From contig CM067354.1 of NCBI GenBank assembly GCA_034190875.2, positions 52,630,241 to 52,694,240 on the forward strand: a DNA stretch of 64,000 nucleotides. The letters are read 5' to 3'. The notes under the pieces were generated by a model. The model was not told where the DNA came from. It worked only from the letters and a program-made list of their open reading frames with translations, and did no database searches. Shown one piece after another: positions 38,670 to 50,653 of this stretch. Within the stretch, counting starts at the first letter, position 1. Each line of letters begins with the position of its first letter. Made by a program: the position numbers and the translations under genes. This DNA comes from Urechis unicinctus (Eukaryota; Annelida; Polychaeta; Xenopneusta; Urechidae).

Positions 38670-39204
38670 ATTAGGGGTAGGGACATTCACACGACCAGGA
38701 ACATAACCCGGTGCTAACGAGAATAATCATTTGCTGAAAAGGCAACATCCGTCATGGTGCATCACCCTTAGACGGTTTAATGAAAGTAATGCATCATTTA
38801 GGATACGTATTTTATTTCATTTTGTATTCGTCCGTATTGAATGTCCATCTTCAGATGCGTGACTTTTCCAGATTGTCACAATTCTCGTCGCTGAATTGTC
38901 ATTTCAGGCGTAGTTTGCATTTGATTGTATCTGTAATCGCGTGTGATATAAATCGATGATGATATTTTTAAATATTGGCCCAATCCCGGCATTACTTTGT
39001 CAAAACTCATTAATATTTACGGCATTAGGCTCGGAAATAGCCGTTTATAATTTGTGCTCCAAGTGCCAAGTGTCAATGTACACGTTGCCAAAGAAATCGA
39101 AACACACATTGATCGTACGACATTGTATTTTGCTTAGGAAAAAACATCATTCCAGTGATTCGTCCTCGTGTGCTGTATTGAAGGGTCATTTGATACTATC
39201 CTTC

Positions 39205-39210
<6 letters not shown>
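38670..39210 (+). repeat. Block aa of copy III leading into block a of copy IV
   Basis: Positions 38,670-38,820 match 17,430-17,745 (block aa). Positions 38,865-39,210 match 49,565-49,812 and 50-330 (block a), with landmarks 'tctgtaatcgcgtgtgatat' and 'attgaagggtcatttg'. The direct passage aa to a marks a unit boundary. Confidence 0.75.
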
Positions 39211-40219
<1,009 letters not shown>

Positions 40220-40220
<1 letters not shown>

Positions 40221-40825
40221 AGGTTGTGCAAATATTTGCAGCGCTGCAGTTTTGATGATCATGCAGATCATGTATCTACTGCTATTTCTATCTAAAACAT
40301 AGCTTCCTCCATGAAAGACGCATCCATTACTAATCACCCTGTGCAATTGCTTAAAGCCACATCAGCATTGTGAACTGTGCTTATAATTTCTGGCAGAAGC
40401 CCGTTTTGCTTTAACCTTTAAGAAAATTTAAACCTTCAATCGCATACTAGCTTCAAATGACTAATTATCCTACACATTTATTGAGTGTGAGTCGTCAAAT
40501 TTAATGCCTTCATCGCACCGCGTATTTCATGGGTCCCTCATTATAGCTTAAGTCATCGCCAGGGATCACACCAACAGGTGGGCAGATCGGCTCAATACAC
40601 GACTTCAAACAGACTTTCAACACACTTTCCTGCTGAAAAGTCAATTGGCACCTAATCATTTCTGAGCAGCATCTTCCAGAACAAGTAAATTTGGGGAATT
40701 TCTTCGTTAATGACTGCAAAACATGTCTCTACAATAACTGTTCTCGTGCGGTTTTGATATATTTCCCCTAATCTGAACTCACCCGCTCCCCATGGCATGA
40801 TTTAACGGCAATTTTAGGCTCTAAC
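40220..40825 (+). repeat. Block d, copy IV
   Basis: This matches 24,420-24,985 and 49,945-50,350. It includes the piece 'catgggtccctcatta...agtcatcgccagggatcaca' (40,528-40,570), which is shared with copy V and missing in copy III. No gene is supported. Confidence 0.8.
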
Positions 40826-40829
40826 GCGT

Positions 40830-42500
40830 ACACAGAGGACGAAAACGGAGCTCAATATGCGCTCAAGCAAACCATTACTCGATCAGTCTCGACACTGACC
40901 AATCTCACGATTTACGACGTTTGTCAAGCGAGCTGTGTCCTAATAACTTGATAGGTTGATCCTGCTAATGAAAAGTCTACCTACATCCACCCAATCCCCA
41001 TTCACATCGAACACTTCGTTATATGCAATTCTGGTAAAAAAAATATTACCATTGCGAATATCCTTGACGTAAATGACACAGGTCTTACCTTACTTCATGG
41101 TGACAAACCTATCTAGTACATAATGTTACGTTTGATTGAGGAAGGTATGATAGGCAAGGCATGGATACAGCTCCTACTCAAATGTGTAATACAAAGCCAG
41201 ATTCTGATTTCAGATTCTGCAGATTGTGAATAATTCATATCGACAACAATTTATTGAAATTAAGTTTAACACCAATCTTATACAGTGGAAGCTCCGCCAA
41301 TGCGTCCGCAACTACATTGCTCATGAATAACGATCATCATGCCATTGTAATTCACGTGCTTGATCAGAAAGGTCGCTCGACTGATTTGATGCGTGAACCT
41401 TCAATGAGAATACTTGCGTACTTGGGGCACACTTGTATAGTGTTGTGTGGTAATTTTGTGTCAGATCAATCTGGCGCTTTACCTATCACCAGAAGTAATA
41501 CTTAAGTTATATAGGACAAAATGCACCCGATATAACCGGCGATTATGATAGATAGTCTCACTTGGTCCATACCGATTAGTTATTCATTGCATATATTATG
41601 TAACACAATGACATATATCACATGAACAAGGCACAAATGCAATGCAAATTATACCCTGAGAAACTAAGATGAACCAATCCATGTCGCGCACCATGAGCTT
41701 GGATGTTAGTGTAACACGCGCTACGCTGCTGACACAATGGCAAACGCAATACCAATTTTTTTCACTTTGCATGCATGATCAATATTCATAATGGTCCGGT
41801 AAGCATCGCCATTGTTGACAAAAGCATATCACCGTAATGGCTTTTCATCGTATAATCATGCGATGAAATCATGCGTGTGAACAATTTTAACGCCAACTCA
41901 AAAGTGTCCACTTCCGCTATCCGTAATAGCAGTGTTCTTTTTGGTTTGGTATGGCTCTAAAGTTGATTGTAGAGCAGAACACGATATACGGTAATAATCA
42001 AAAGGAATTATTTTACTTACGTTGAACGATTACTTTTTTCTTTCTCCTTCTTTTTTGTAACTATGTTATGGTATAGTAACGCGTTAATTATTTTCAGGCC
42101 ATATGTCTTGCCAACAGTGAGTTCAGTTTTATCAAACTTCTTTTTAACTGTGATTCCGGTGCAGTATTTACAACCATAAGCAGGTAAAATGGGCGAAGTT
42201 GCAAATATTTCGCCAGTCGTTTGTTCATAAGACGATAGACTTTGTACTTATAACCATAAGTTTGACCGAGTCGTTAGGGTATTTCTTTAAAAATAAATAG
42301 AAGTTCTAAGAGCAACAGTGATATTATCTTCTAAGTGCAAATAAATTTACTACAAAACCGGGCAACGGTCGTTTTTCAAATATCGGTCGCGTCTCAATTC
42401 CAATCAGGTTATCCAGGGTGCATAAAAACTCCGCATTCCAGCTGCTAATGCTTATTGGTTCCTTTGCTTAAGTCACAGAGGTCAGGTTAACCAGTTAAAA
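40830..42500 (+). repeat. Block e, copy IV
   Basis: This matches 24,985-26,830 and 18,985-20,700, with the same landmarks in the same order. It ends at about 42,500 with a direct jump ('aaccagttaaaatttacag') into block f, skipping about 0.5 kb that is present in copy III. Confidence 0.85.
41254..41505 (+). other. Relic open frame, copy IV version
   Basis: This 83-codon frame is the longest version of the shared relic. From the codons for NNDHHAIV onward it is in phase with copy III, and it contains YLGHTCIVLCGNFVSDQSG, which differs by one residue from copies II and III. It ends earlier than the other two. Same caution as for 25,485-25,703. Confidence 0.2.
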
Positions 42501-43720
42501 TTTACAGTTTTTGGACAGACCCTTGTGCCATCAATAACATTTTCTAGTTTTCTAGAATTCGCAAAACATAAGCCTAGTTTTGTAGGCGCATATCTTGTTA
42601 TTCCGCAGTCGATAGCTGTACATTAAAAGGACCCTAGGGCAAACGAACTTATTACACCCGACACTGTTCTGTGGAATTTCGTTCAAAAGCAATATCGCTC
42701 CCATTGGTATCCTCCAGTTTGCTAGGGAAGCAATGACCAATAATGTGATGGACACCTAATCCAGGGGAATTGCTTCTATGGAATTCTGCGCGGCTTGACG
42801 TACATCAGCGACTGCGATGGGGAAGTTTAGAATGAGTTTAGGATTCATCAAATTACGAAATCCTATAGTAGACTTTGGCGTTTTGAGTTAATTATTAAGA
42901 AGTTTTTGTTTATACCAAATTTATATGCGTAATCTGTACTCATCATTGATTATGTGTATTCGAATAAATCGGTTGTGTGCCCAGAGAAAATCGGCTTCAA
43001 CGTTTTCATTTTCATCCGTTTATGTTATGGGGGGAGTTAGCAAATTTTGACGTGAAGTGGCACGTATGGAGGTCAATGATAATGCATTATCCTATTCATC
43101 AAGTTACGTTGTGGGTGAGTTACGCACAAGAACTACGCTAATACTTTTGAGTCATTAGAGAGGATGGTAATCATAATAAATTCCCGCATGAAAGCTCAGC
43201 CGTTTGACGTTAGATAAATCCATTTGTTCGGTGTGTTGAAATCAGATAACACACGTAATGTGTATATTTCATTGGTACGCATGTAATAAGCAGCTAGGGT
43301 TCCTACTCTGTTTATTCTAATAGGTGCTATGAACGACTCATTCATACTCAAATCAAAATATTTCAATAACTCCAAAATCAATAATGGTCTTCAGAGGTGC
43401 TGTCAGTCTTACTATGGCTCAATTGATGCCCAGCTGATCAATAAATTACGCACTTTAATTGATTATTCCTATAGAGGTAAAAAACACCTGACTGCTGCGC
43501 TTATTTATCGCAGCGCGTATTTGGATGGATTAGCGCAGCACATTACCGGCCAGAATTGCTAAAAATTTGAAGCACGTATTTTGGCCGAACCCAACCAAAT
43601 TTTATAGACGTGAATACAACCACAGAGTTGCAGACGATATATCGTTAATTTTATAGCGTTATGTACAATAACTCCAACAGAGTCACTGCTTGTGAAATCT
43701 TCCCCAAAAAGCACAAAATA
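42495..43720 (+). repeat. Block f, copy IV
   Basis: This matches 27,245-28,480 and the three young copies at 50,654-56,252. Landmarks are 'ttttggacagacccttg', 'catatctt.tt', 'aagcaatgacca', 'gattatgtgtattcgaat' and 'agcagctaggg'. The G-rich tract seen in the young copies is absent here (43,110: 'cgttgtgggtgagttacg'). Confidence 0.85.
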
Positions 43721-44290
43721 ATCTGATTTCAATTAAGTGCTATCACAGTAAAATGTGATTGTCTGTAAGCTCGACCTATGCAGGCCATGTGGAAAGGCTT
43801 TGATTTAAAAGCTTTGATATCTTAAGTGGTAATAACAGAGCTAGAGCTGGCAACAGTAGAACAATAGAATAGAAATATAAATCAAGAGGCTGCAATATGA
43901 TTCGTCTTCGTACTAGAATAAGGCAGGGAATGATACATTATATGATGCATGCCAAGAATTCCAAGGCACTAAATCAGTATGCAGCAGAATATTTTATACA
44001 TTTGCACATTAATAAGCGACCAATTACGTCCCTGCTGCTTAATGAACTTGCTTGCCTGTTTACCGAAATTATAAACATTCGAGTTGTTTACTATTGTTTC
44101 GCTGCAACGACTGATTATTCAGATGTGGAAAGCAGCTCAAAGGTCAAGGATGGTGAACTGTGCATATTGTCTCTTCCATGCTATGCCTTCCTGCGATGAA
44201 CAGCAGCAATGCAAATACGAATAACCATGGGAATATTCACTATAAACGAATGACAATAAAAATGTGTCGATCCTTTAACATGCAATATTA
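43720..44290 (+). repeat. Block g, copy IV
   Basis: This matches 28,480-29,060 and 56,270-56,570. A 15-bp direct doubling, 'gcaatattaggtgca', lies at about 44,283-44,310. The block contains the 100-codon ORF listed separately. Confidence 0.85.
43897..44199 (+). other. ORF of 100 codons intact only in copy IV
   Basis: It starts at ATG and ends at TGA, with an ordinary residue mix and no low-complexity sequence; it begins MIRLRTRIRQGM. The sequence around the ATG is well conserved in copy III (28,661), but there the frame is broken by TAG after 19 codons and by a one-base insertion. In copy V (56,275 onward) only the second half exists and it has in-phase stops. There is no recognised domain, signal peptide or membrane segment. 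It may be a relic of a coding sequence or a chance survivor. Confidence 0.15.
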
Positions 44291-45350
44291 GGTGCAATAT
44301 TAGGTGCTGCAGGCTTTGTATAATACTACTTCAAAGTTTCTGCTTACAATCTATTGAACCTGTGTGTTATTTCATTAGCTCATAAAGTGCCTAAGAATTT
44401 GGTTCCAGTTAACAAAATCGATCATTTGCTATGGAAACACTTTGAGTCCATTGACATTTCTACAAGTTTGTTACCTTGCTTATCAACACTTGGAGTAAAA
44501 AAGACGATTGATCATCTACAATGTTTGAAGCGGGAATATGATAATCGTTGTTGAAAACATGTCAATCGTTGAATTGTCACTAGGGAATCTCGAATATCAT
44601 CCATCGCAAAAAAAAATACTACAGAGTAACTCACTCTATTTGTAATATGCATTAATAAGCCGCTATTATCAATCATTTAATGCATTGAATACATCTATCA
44701 ATGCCAAACTATATGAGTACATGCGTTATTGCTTGGTAGCACCTATCGCTGTTAGTCCCACAACTGTAGTGGATCATGTTAGTGTTCAGTGCATGTCGCC
44801 ATAATGCTTCATTGTTCATTTACCATACATTCATTCACGTTCCATCCGATAACTAACAGCTACTTTCGATTAAATTAACTTTCAAAGACGCGAGAATAAA
44901 TGATGGAGAGGTCAATTATCATGCGTAGGTCTACACAGCAGAAGGCTTGTACACAATCATTCGACGAACGCACAATTGGGAAGCAGGAAATTCGACGTAG
45001 GAGAACGCACAAGCGCGTGCTACTCACAGCAAAATATATACGGCAAACGCACGGCGATATAAAGTAATTGGTTAGATGTGTATAGTGAACGTTGTTTTGT
45101 CATGCTGACATTGCACAGGAAATACAATTGTCACGGTCGTGTCTGCGGTTTTAACTGATCTGCTCCGGTTGATTTGGATCGATAATGCGTGACAGTTTTC
45201 TATATGCCTGATGTAGATGAATGGATCCCATGATAATATGATATTACGATGCAGTACAAGCGAGCTAACGCGACCCAAAAAGGTCAGCACACGGCAGAAG
45301 TCATTTGCACAACCAATGTACCGGTGTCTTTCTCATAAGAATTATCTATG
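44290..45350 (+). repeat. Blocks i to l, copy IV
   Basis: This matches 57,680-58,870 in copy V. Landmarks are 'gctgcaggctttgtataata', 'ctgcttacaatctattg', 'tagggaatctcgaatatc', 'cacaactgtagtggatcatg', 'gaataaatgatggagaggtc', 'gcagcagaagg' and 'ataagaattatctatgctgt'. Order and orientation are identical. No gene is supported. Confidence 0.8.
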
Positions 45351-45439
45351 CTGTTGGTTCTGATGGCCGTGTATTTCTGCAATCCCCATAATACCTTAAT
45401 GCTTCCAGATATATTTATGCAACTTAATGCAGCATTATT

Positions 45440-46330
45440 CACTGCAAAAGTTTACAGTCGAGCGCATATCCTAGTGAGATTGGACGAAGGCAGATATGCC
45501 TTCCCTTCTTACCAAGGGTACAGTGATTTAATGCAAGACACATTTGCAGCTGCTTTATGAGGTTTATCTTAAGATATAATCATATCAGTTATCATGTTAC
45601 AACCCCGCTCAGCCTGTTGTTTGTGCTCGATATGCGTTTATTCAAAATATAATATGCTAAAATCACCGACAGACTAAAAAGGTTATTATTCCTCCTTTTA
45701 TAGCGACATGGTTTTTTTCTACGGCTTCCTCTGGTGTCTTTATGAAATGACCAGCTGGGAAAATGGATTCAGATGTTATTTGTATTTCTATCCTCAGAAC
45801 ATAATAAGTTGAAATTTTGCTCTTCTTTCATCAATATACTGTGGGAATGCGAATGAATAATACCTCCCAGTTGTTGCATGATGGTAAATTTGCGTCCAGG
45901 TGTATTTTATGTGATAATCGCAGAAAACTAGTAAATGGCAATCATATTCTTTTTGATTAGTAAAGGCGACCCCGCGATACGTTAAAATTCTAGTCCGTTT
46001 ATTGCAGGGATTTAACAGGGCTTGCAAAGGCGACCCCGCGATGCGTTAAAATTATAGTCCGTTTATTGCAGGGATTTAACAGGGCTTGCAATTTTGGCCC
46101 TCAAATATACAATCGATTGATTTCGCTATATTAAAGATGCTCAGGATGCATCACGATCAGGTCGTCTAGGACCTGCTTCCGTGTGACCGGATGCCGGACA
46201 GCACCACACCGTAGATTGTATCATGTTCTGAGCTATTCAATTAATAAAAAGCTTTATATATTGCTGATGAATAGAAATTGCGAAAACAAGTCATTTTCAA
46301 TGCATGTAGTAACTTTGCCATGACAATAAT
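45440..46330 (+). repeat. Blocks s and t, copy IV
   Basis: This matches 21,440-22,210, 35,970-36,270 and 61,790-62,110. Block l joins directly to s here, so blocks m to r, present in copies III and V, are deleted at about 45,440. Block s holds a short, unusually well kept element around 45,500-45,560, listed under findings. Confidence 0.8.
45962..46089 (+). repeat. 64-bp tandem duplication in block t
   Basis: Two consecutive 64-bp copies (45,962-46,025 and 46,026-46,089), each starting 'aaaggcgaccccgcgat' and ending 'aacagggcttgc'. They differ at only a few positions. Copy II has a single version at 21,925, so the doubling arose after the larger units had separated. Confidence 0.95.
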
Positions 46331-47110
46331 TTGCTGGAATTGTTTTTCTTCTATACTGTTTGAAATCATTGAAACTTCTATTACTTTTCCTCACTGATAA
46401 GCAGCAATAGCGAGCATGTATGGTTACAAACGCGTTTAGGGTTTCATACGTCGTCTAGCTTTCTCGATACAATGATGTAAACAGTCGAAAATCTGAAAAT
46501 GTCAGAGTGCATTTTGCTAATATATTGGTGTAGCTGATGGATGTTGTGGAGAACCTGCTGCTAATCTATCACATAGTTGCATCATTAGTAACACACTTAA
46601 ATAGCTAGACTGACGACTAAGATAATTATCAACGATGAGGATTTACAGCGGTTGCACGGAGTTCTTAAGCACTTTGTCAATTGCTCAAGCACATAAATGA
46701 GGGAATATGTGCAGTTGCCCATAAAATCACCGCATCATTTTAAGACACGATCGCTACGCTGTTACTGACCGATAAATCTTAATTATATACGGCTATAGCC
46801 CTGTGTTTATGTAACTGCTAATCCACTAGTCATGTGCAACTTAGAGCATACTTTAAAAATAACACAAGTGAATGCAACACACACCTCTGTTTTGAGCATT
46901 ATCAGCATCAATGTACTTAGACACGTCGCTAGATGTGTAATACTGACGATTTTGTAATGTATTCACAAAACAAGTATCCTGAACATATCAATAAGGATGC
47001 AATGGTTGTACTGCAGGGATAGAGTACCTCATGTACACTTGATCGCCGACCGAGATAAACCTCAAAGAAGTTGCTACGTACATATTACAATTCCTTTCAC
47101 CAGAAATTGT
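46330..47110 (+). repeat. Blocks u, v and start of w, copy IV
   Basis: This matches 62,110-63,075. Landmarks are 'gtcgtctagctttctcgatac', 'cacataaatgagggaa', 'taatccactagtcatgtgca' and 'ctttcaccagaaattgt'. Block w is cut short at 47,126, exactly where the TA microsatellite begins; copy V continues with 'aaatcaagaggagg'. Confidence 0.85.
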
Positions 47111-47123
47111 GAAACGTCGCTCT

Positions 47124-47304
<181 letters not shown>

Positions 47305-47334
47305 TTCAAGGTCATTGTTTTGTCTACACAGTTA

Positions 47335-49260
47335 TTATGAAAATGTATCAGTTCCTCTCTTATTAGTGCAACCTATCACGTATTGCGTCATCGCCAGGGA
47401 TCACAGACATCAGGTGAGCTGTAATTACTGTTCTTGTGTTGTCTTGAAAGTCCGGTTTTCTTCTTATTCGGTTGGTTCGTACTGAACACGGTATAACTTA
47501 GAGCTAAATCCTGCCCTAGATTACCCCTACGACTACAAATTCACCGACAACAAATTCACCGACAACAAATTTAATGCGTAGTGGACCTCATTCCAAATAC
47601 ACCGTGAATGAGTGCCCAATTCACAAATCTTATTTAATTATAAGAAAGAGCCCAATTGCTATGGAGTTTGAAAGGAATTGACAACGGTCATTAACTACAG
47701 ATGCCATCGACCCATATACCATATAATTTGTAAATTTCTATATAATGTCAAATGATAATGCAATAACATTATTATATGAAAACAGGCGATACGAGTAAGC
47801 ATATACAGATAACTTACTACGCATGGCGTTCAGTTGATGCAATATTTCTGTAATAATGTCATCCAGGTAATTGCGCTATGGCAAGTCAGCTGGAAACTGC
47901 CCGAGGGTGTATATTTTCTCGAGAGACTGTGCGCTTGTCCCGAATTTAGGCATACAAATTAGCAGAGCAGAATATATCTACTTTCGGGAACCACAATTGA
48001 GGTACAAGTGTTGGGGTGTTCGGTAAAATATTCAAGGTTTCATATTATGTATAAAATATAAAACTACAATTTTGACTTCCTACCGGATATAAATTGCACC
48101 AAGAAACAGTAATAGCTACGGCCATTGGTGAAGACAAGAGTGCGCTGGTTGTTGCATCGACAAACCGCGTTTGGCATGAAGTCGGTTGTAGTGACGGGAA
48201 TAGGCAGCACATAAAGGGCTAATGATATAATTCACCACCGTCATGTTGACGCGACTCTGCAGCCATTTAGCTGGAAAGCCAGTGTTGTAGCGGGAGAGAC
48301 CCAATAGGTTTGACGAAGGCATAAACCGGTTTAAGCTAATGCGTTAAATAGTTTACAAGGGAAAGGTACACACGATGCAGAGAGGCTATGCTATTACCCT
48401 AAAAACTAAAGTACAACTACTTTGAAAAAAAAGTGACCAAAGGTATTTTGCTATTAACCTCAAGTTCATTCATTAAGAGGTGTGCAAAGGGGTTGTATTG
48501 GATATTTTGGTCAACTCTCCTTTCATTAAGAAAGTTTTATTTAAGCTATCCTTAGATATTGCGTAAAAAATGGGAGGGTGTGAGCCGTGTTACTTTCTTT
48601 GTGGTTTTAAAGAGGCCACACACCAAGAGTTATGGTTGCTGGTATAACAATCATCTCATTGTTGCAAAGAACCTTCACATAAACGTCCATCGTTGGATAA
48701 GACGTCAATTATCAGAGGGCGTAATCAGGAGGCTATGCGTCGAAAGTAAAGTCATGAGCGTATCGGGCTGTGGTTTAAATCTATGCAACAAGCCGACTAA
48801 GTCAGCGACATTTAATTCCCTAAAGCGCAAGCAACTTCATAACGTTGTGGAACAACATGCTAAAACTGCTTAGTAGCAATATTTTGAAGAGTGCGTCATC
48901 AAATTAAATGTCTTCAATCTACCGCCTTTTTATAGAAGATGTAAGTGTTTACCTAATTGAAGTAGACTCCAATAAACCGTTCAGCAATTTTACAAATTAG
49001 TATTATACACGTGATGTTCATTTAGTTGTAGTGGCTCAAGTTTTGTAAGCGCACATACAGTCTTGCCGTTGTGTACTGGTATATGGCACAAAAACAATCG
49101 ATTATCAAATACACTAATAAAATCCCAAGTTTTTCACTGAAATTAGGTTTGATAGCACTGATATCCTGCAGTTTACTTGAAGCAATGACCAAGGCGAATT
49201 GTTTTAAATACAACTCTGAAGATTTGTGGAGTCACCAACGTTAGGCTGCAGGATACACAT
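47335..49260 (+). repeat. Fragment V': end of block d, block A, part of block f
   Basis: Positions 47,345-47,415 match the end of d ('gcgtcatcgccagggatcac'). Positions 47,815-49,030 match block A of copy I (590-1,420). Positions 49,025-49,260 resemble block f ('ttttgtaagcgcacata', then 'gaagcaatgacc'), with strong divergence. The 0.5 kb at 48,540-49,000 is extra compared with copy I and carries a 104-codon frame (48,559-48,873, TTG start) without motif. A 17-bp doubling, 'caaattcaccgacaa', is at about 47,536-47,570. Confidence 0.6.
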
Positions 49261-49539
49261 AAGAACTATGCTGCTATGACCTTACGTTGAACATGTGAAA
49301 TTTTTGTTGCAAGTTTGCTAATCTGTCCTCTCTGTTGCCGATTTTTAAATATATGTGTGCTTACTGTATGAAATGACTACGTAACGATAGCTTTAATGAA
49401 AAACAGCTCCTGCGTCTCACAGCTCACCTGATTTCAGGGATGAAGCAAAGTGCTAAAAGTTTTGGCCAAGATTGGTAGCGATCGACATCACCACACCAAA
49501 TGCCCTCTTATTGTGTACAGAGCTATTTGTGCCCCTTCC

Positions 49540-50350
49540 CCTTTGAAATATTCGGAACGGTGACATTCCCAGATCGTTCCAATTTTCGTCACTGATTTAC
49601 CATCTCAGGTAATTGCGCATATGATTGTATCTGTAATCGCGTGTGTTATAAATAGTTAATGACATTTGGAAATATTAGTTCGTCCCTGGCGTTCCTTTGT
49701 CAAAACTTACCGATGCTCACGGATGTAGCCTCAGTTACGGCCTCAATATTTTCTGCTGCACCTGTCTTGCATTCGTTGCATATGATTCATTGAGGCTGCG
49801 ATTGCTCCGATAAACAAAATTTTCCTCATTTAAAAACTGCCGCAATACGCCATTTCACTCTTGTGAATAGCAACAAGTAGCTCTAGAATTCAACGTCAAT
49901 AAAAAACACAAAGCAGCACTTTAGAGGGAGTAGTAGAAGGGTGTGTGTTGACAAATTGCAGCGTTGCATTTTGGGTGTTCATGTGGATCATCTATTTACT
50001 GCTATATACATCCAAAACACAATTTGCCTCTATTGAAGAAGCATGCATTCGTAGTATATACATAAACAACGAAAATCCCCGTGTGTAAATAATTAAAGCC
50101 ATAATCAAGGTGAACGTTACTTATGATTTCTGGCAGGGGCCGATTATGCTTAAACCGTTAAAGAAATTTAACTCTTCAATCGCATACTAGCTTTAACTAA
50201 CGCCAATAAATTGCCACAGCCGTTTGGCTATGACTTATCAGTGTACTGAATTATTGCATGCGAGTCAGCATATTTAGTGCTGTCCTAGCACTGCGTATTT
50301 AATGGGTCCCTCATTATTGCTGAAGTCATCGTCAGGAATCGCACACGCCA
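49540..50350 (+). repeat. Blocks aa (end), a, c and d, copy V
   Basis: This matches 38,850-39,060 for a, 40,130-40,215 for c and 40,220-40,570 for d. Block b is skipped at about 49,825 ('gataaac' to 'gccgcaatacg'). The sequence stops at the microsatellite at 50,352, and the 2 kb of block e that should follow are missing. Confidence 0.75.
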
Positions 50351-50351
50351 T

Positions 50352-50567
50352 GTATATAAATATATATATATAGATATATAGATATTATATATATATATAG
50401 ATATATATATATATATATATATATAGAGATATATATATATATATATAGATAGAGATATAGATATGGGGATGTATATATATATATAGAGAGAGATATAAAG
50501 AGAGAGATATATATAGATATATATATATCTCTAAATCCCTCTCTTTCTCCCTCTTTCTATCTATATT

Positions 50568-50600
<33 letters not shown>

Positions 50601-50653
50601 ATCTATATCTATCTATATATATATATATATATATATATATCTATATATATATA
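50352..50653. repeat. Compound TA / TAGA / GAGA microsatellite at the d-f junction
   Basis: About 300 bp of mixed TA, TAGA, TCTA and GA/CT runs. It replaces block e between blocks d and f. The stretch with CT runs (about 50,528-50,560) is roughly the reverse complement of the preceding GA runs, so fold-back is possible. Confidence 0.95.

Noticed and set aside
46264..46290. Possible hammerhead core, 'ctgatga' followed by 'cgaaa'
   Set aside because: The bases between them do not form stem II, and the CTGATGA part is not kept in the matching places of copies II (22,130) and V (62,035).
48559..48873. 104-codon basic + strand frame
   Set aside because: TTG start, no motif, and the segment is absent from the matching part of copy I. 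There is nothing to support it beyond length.
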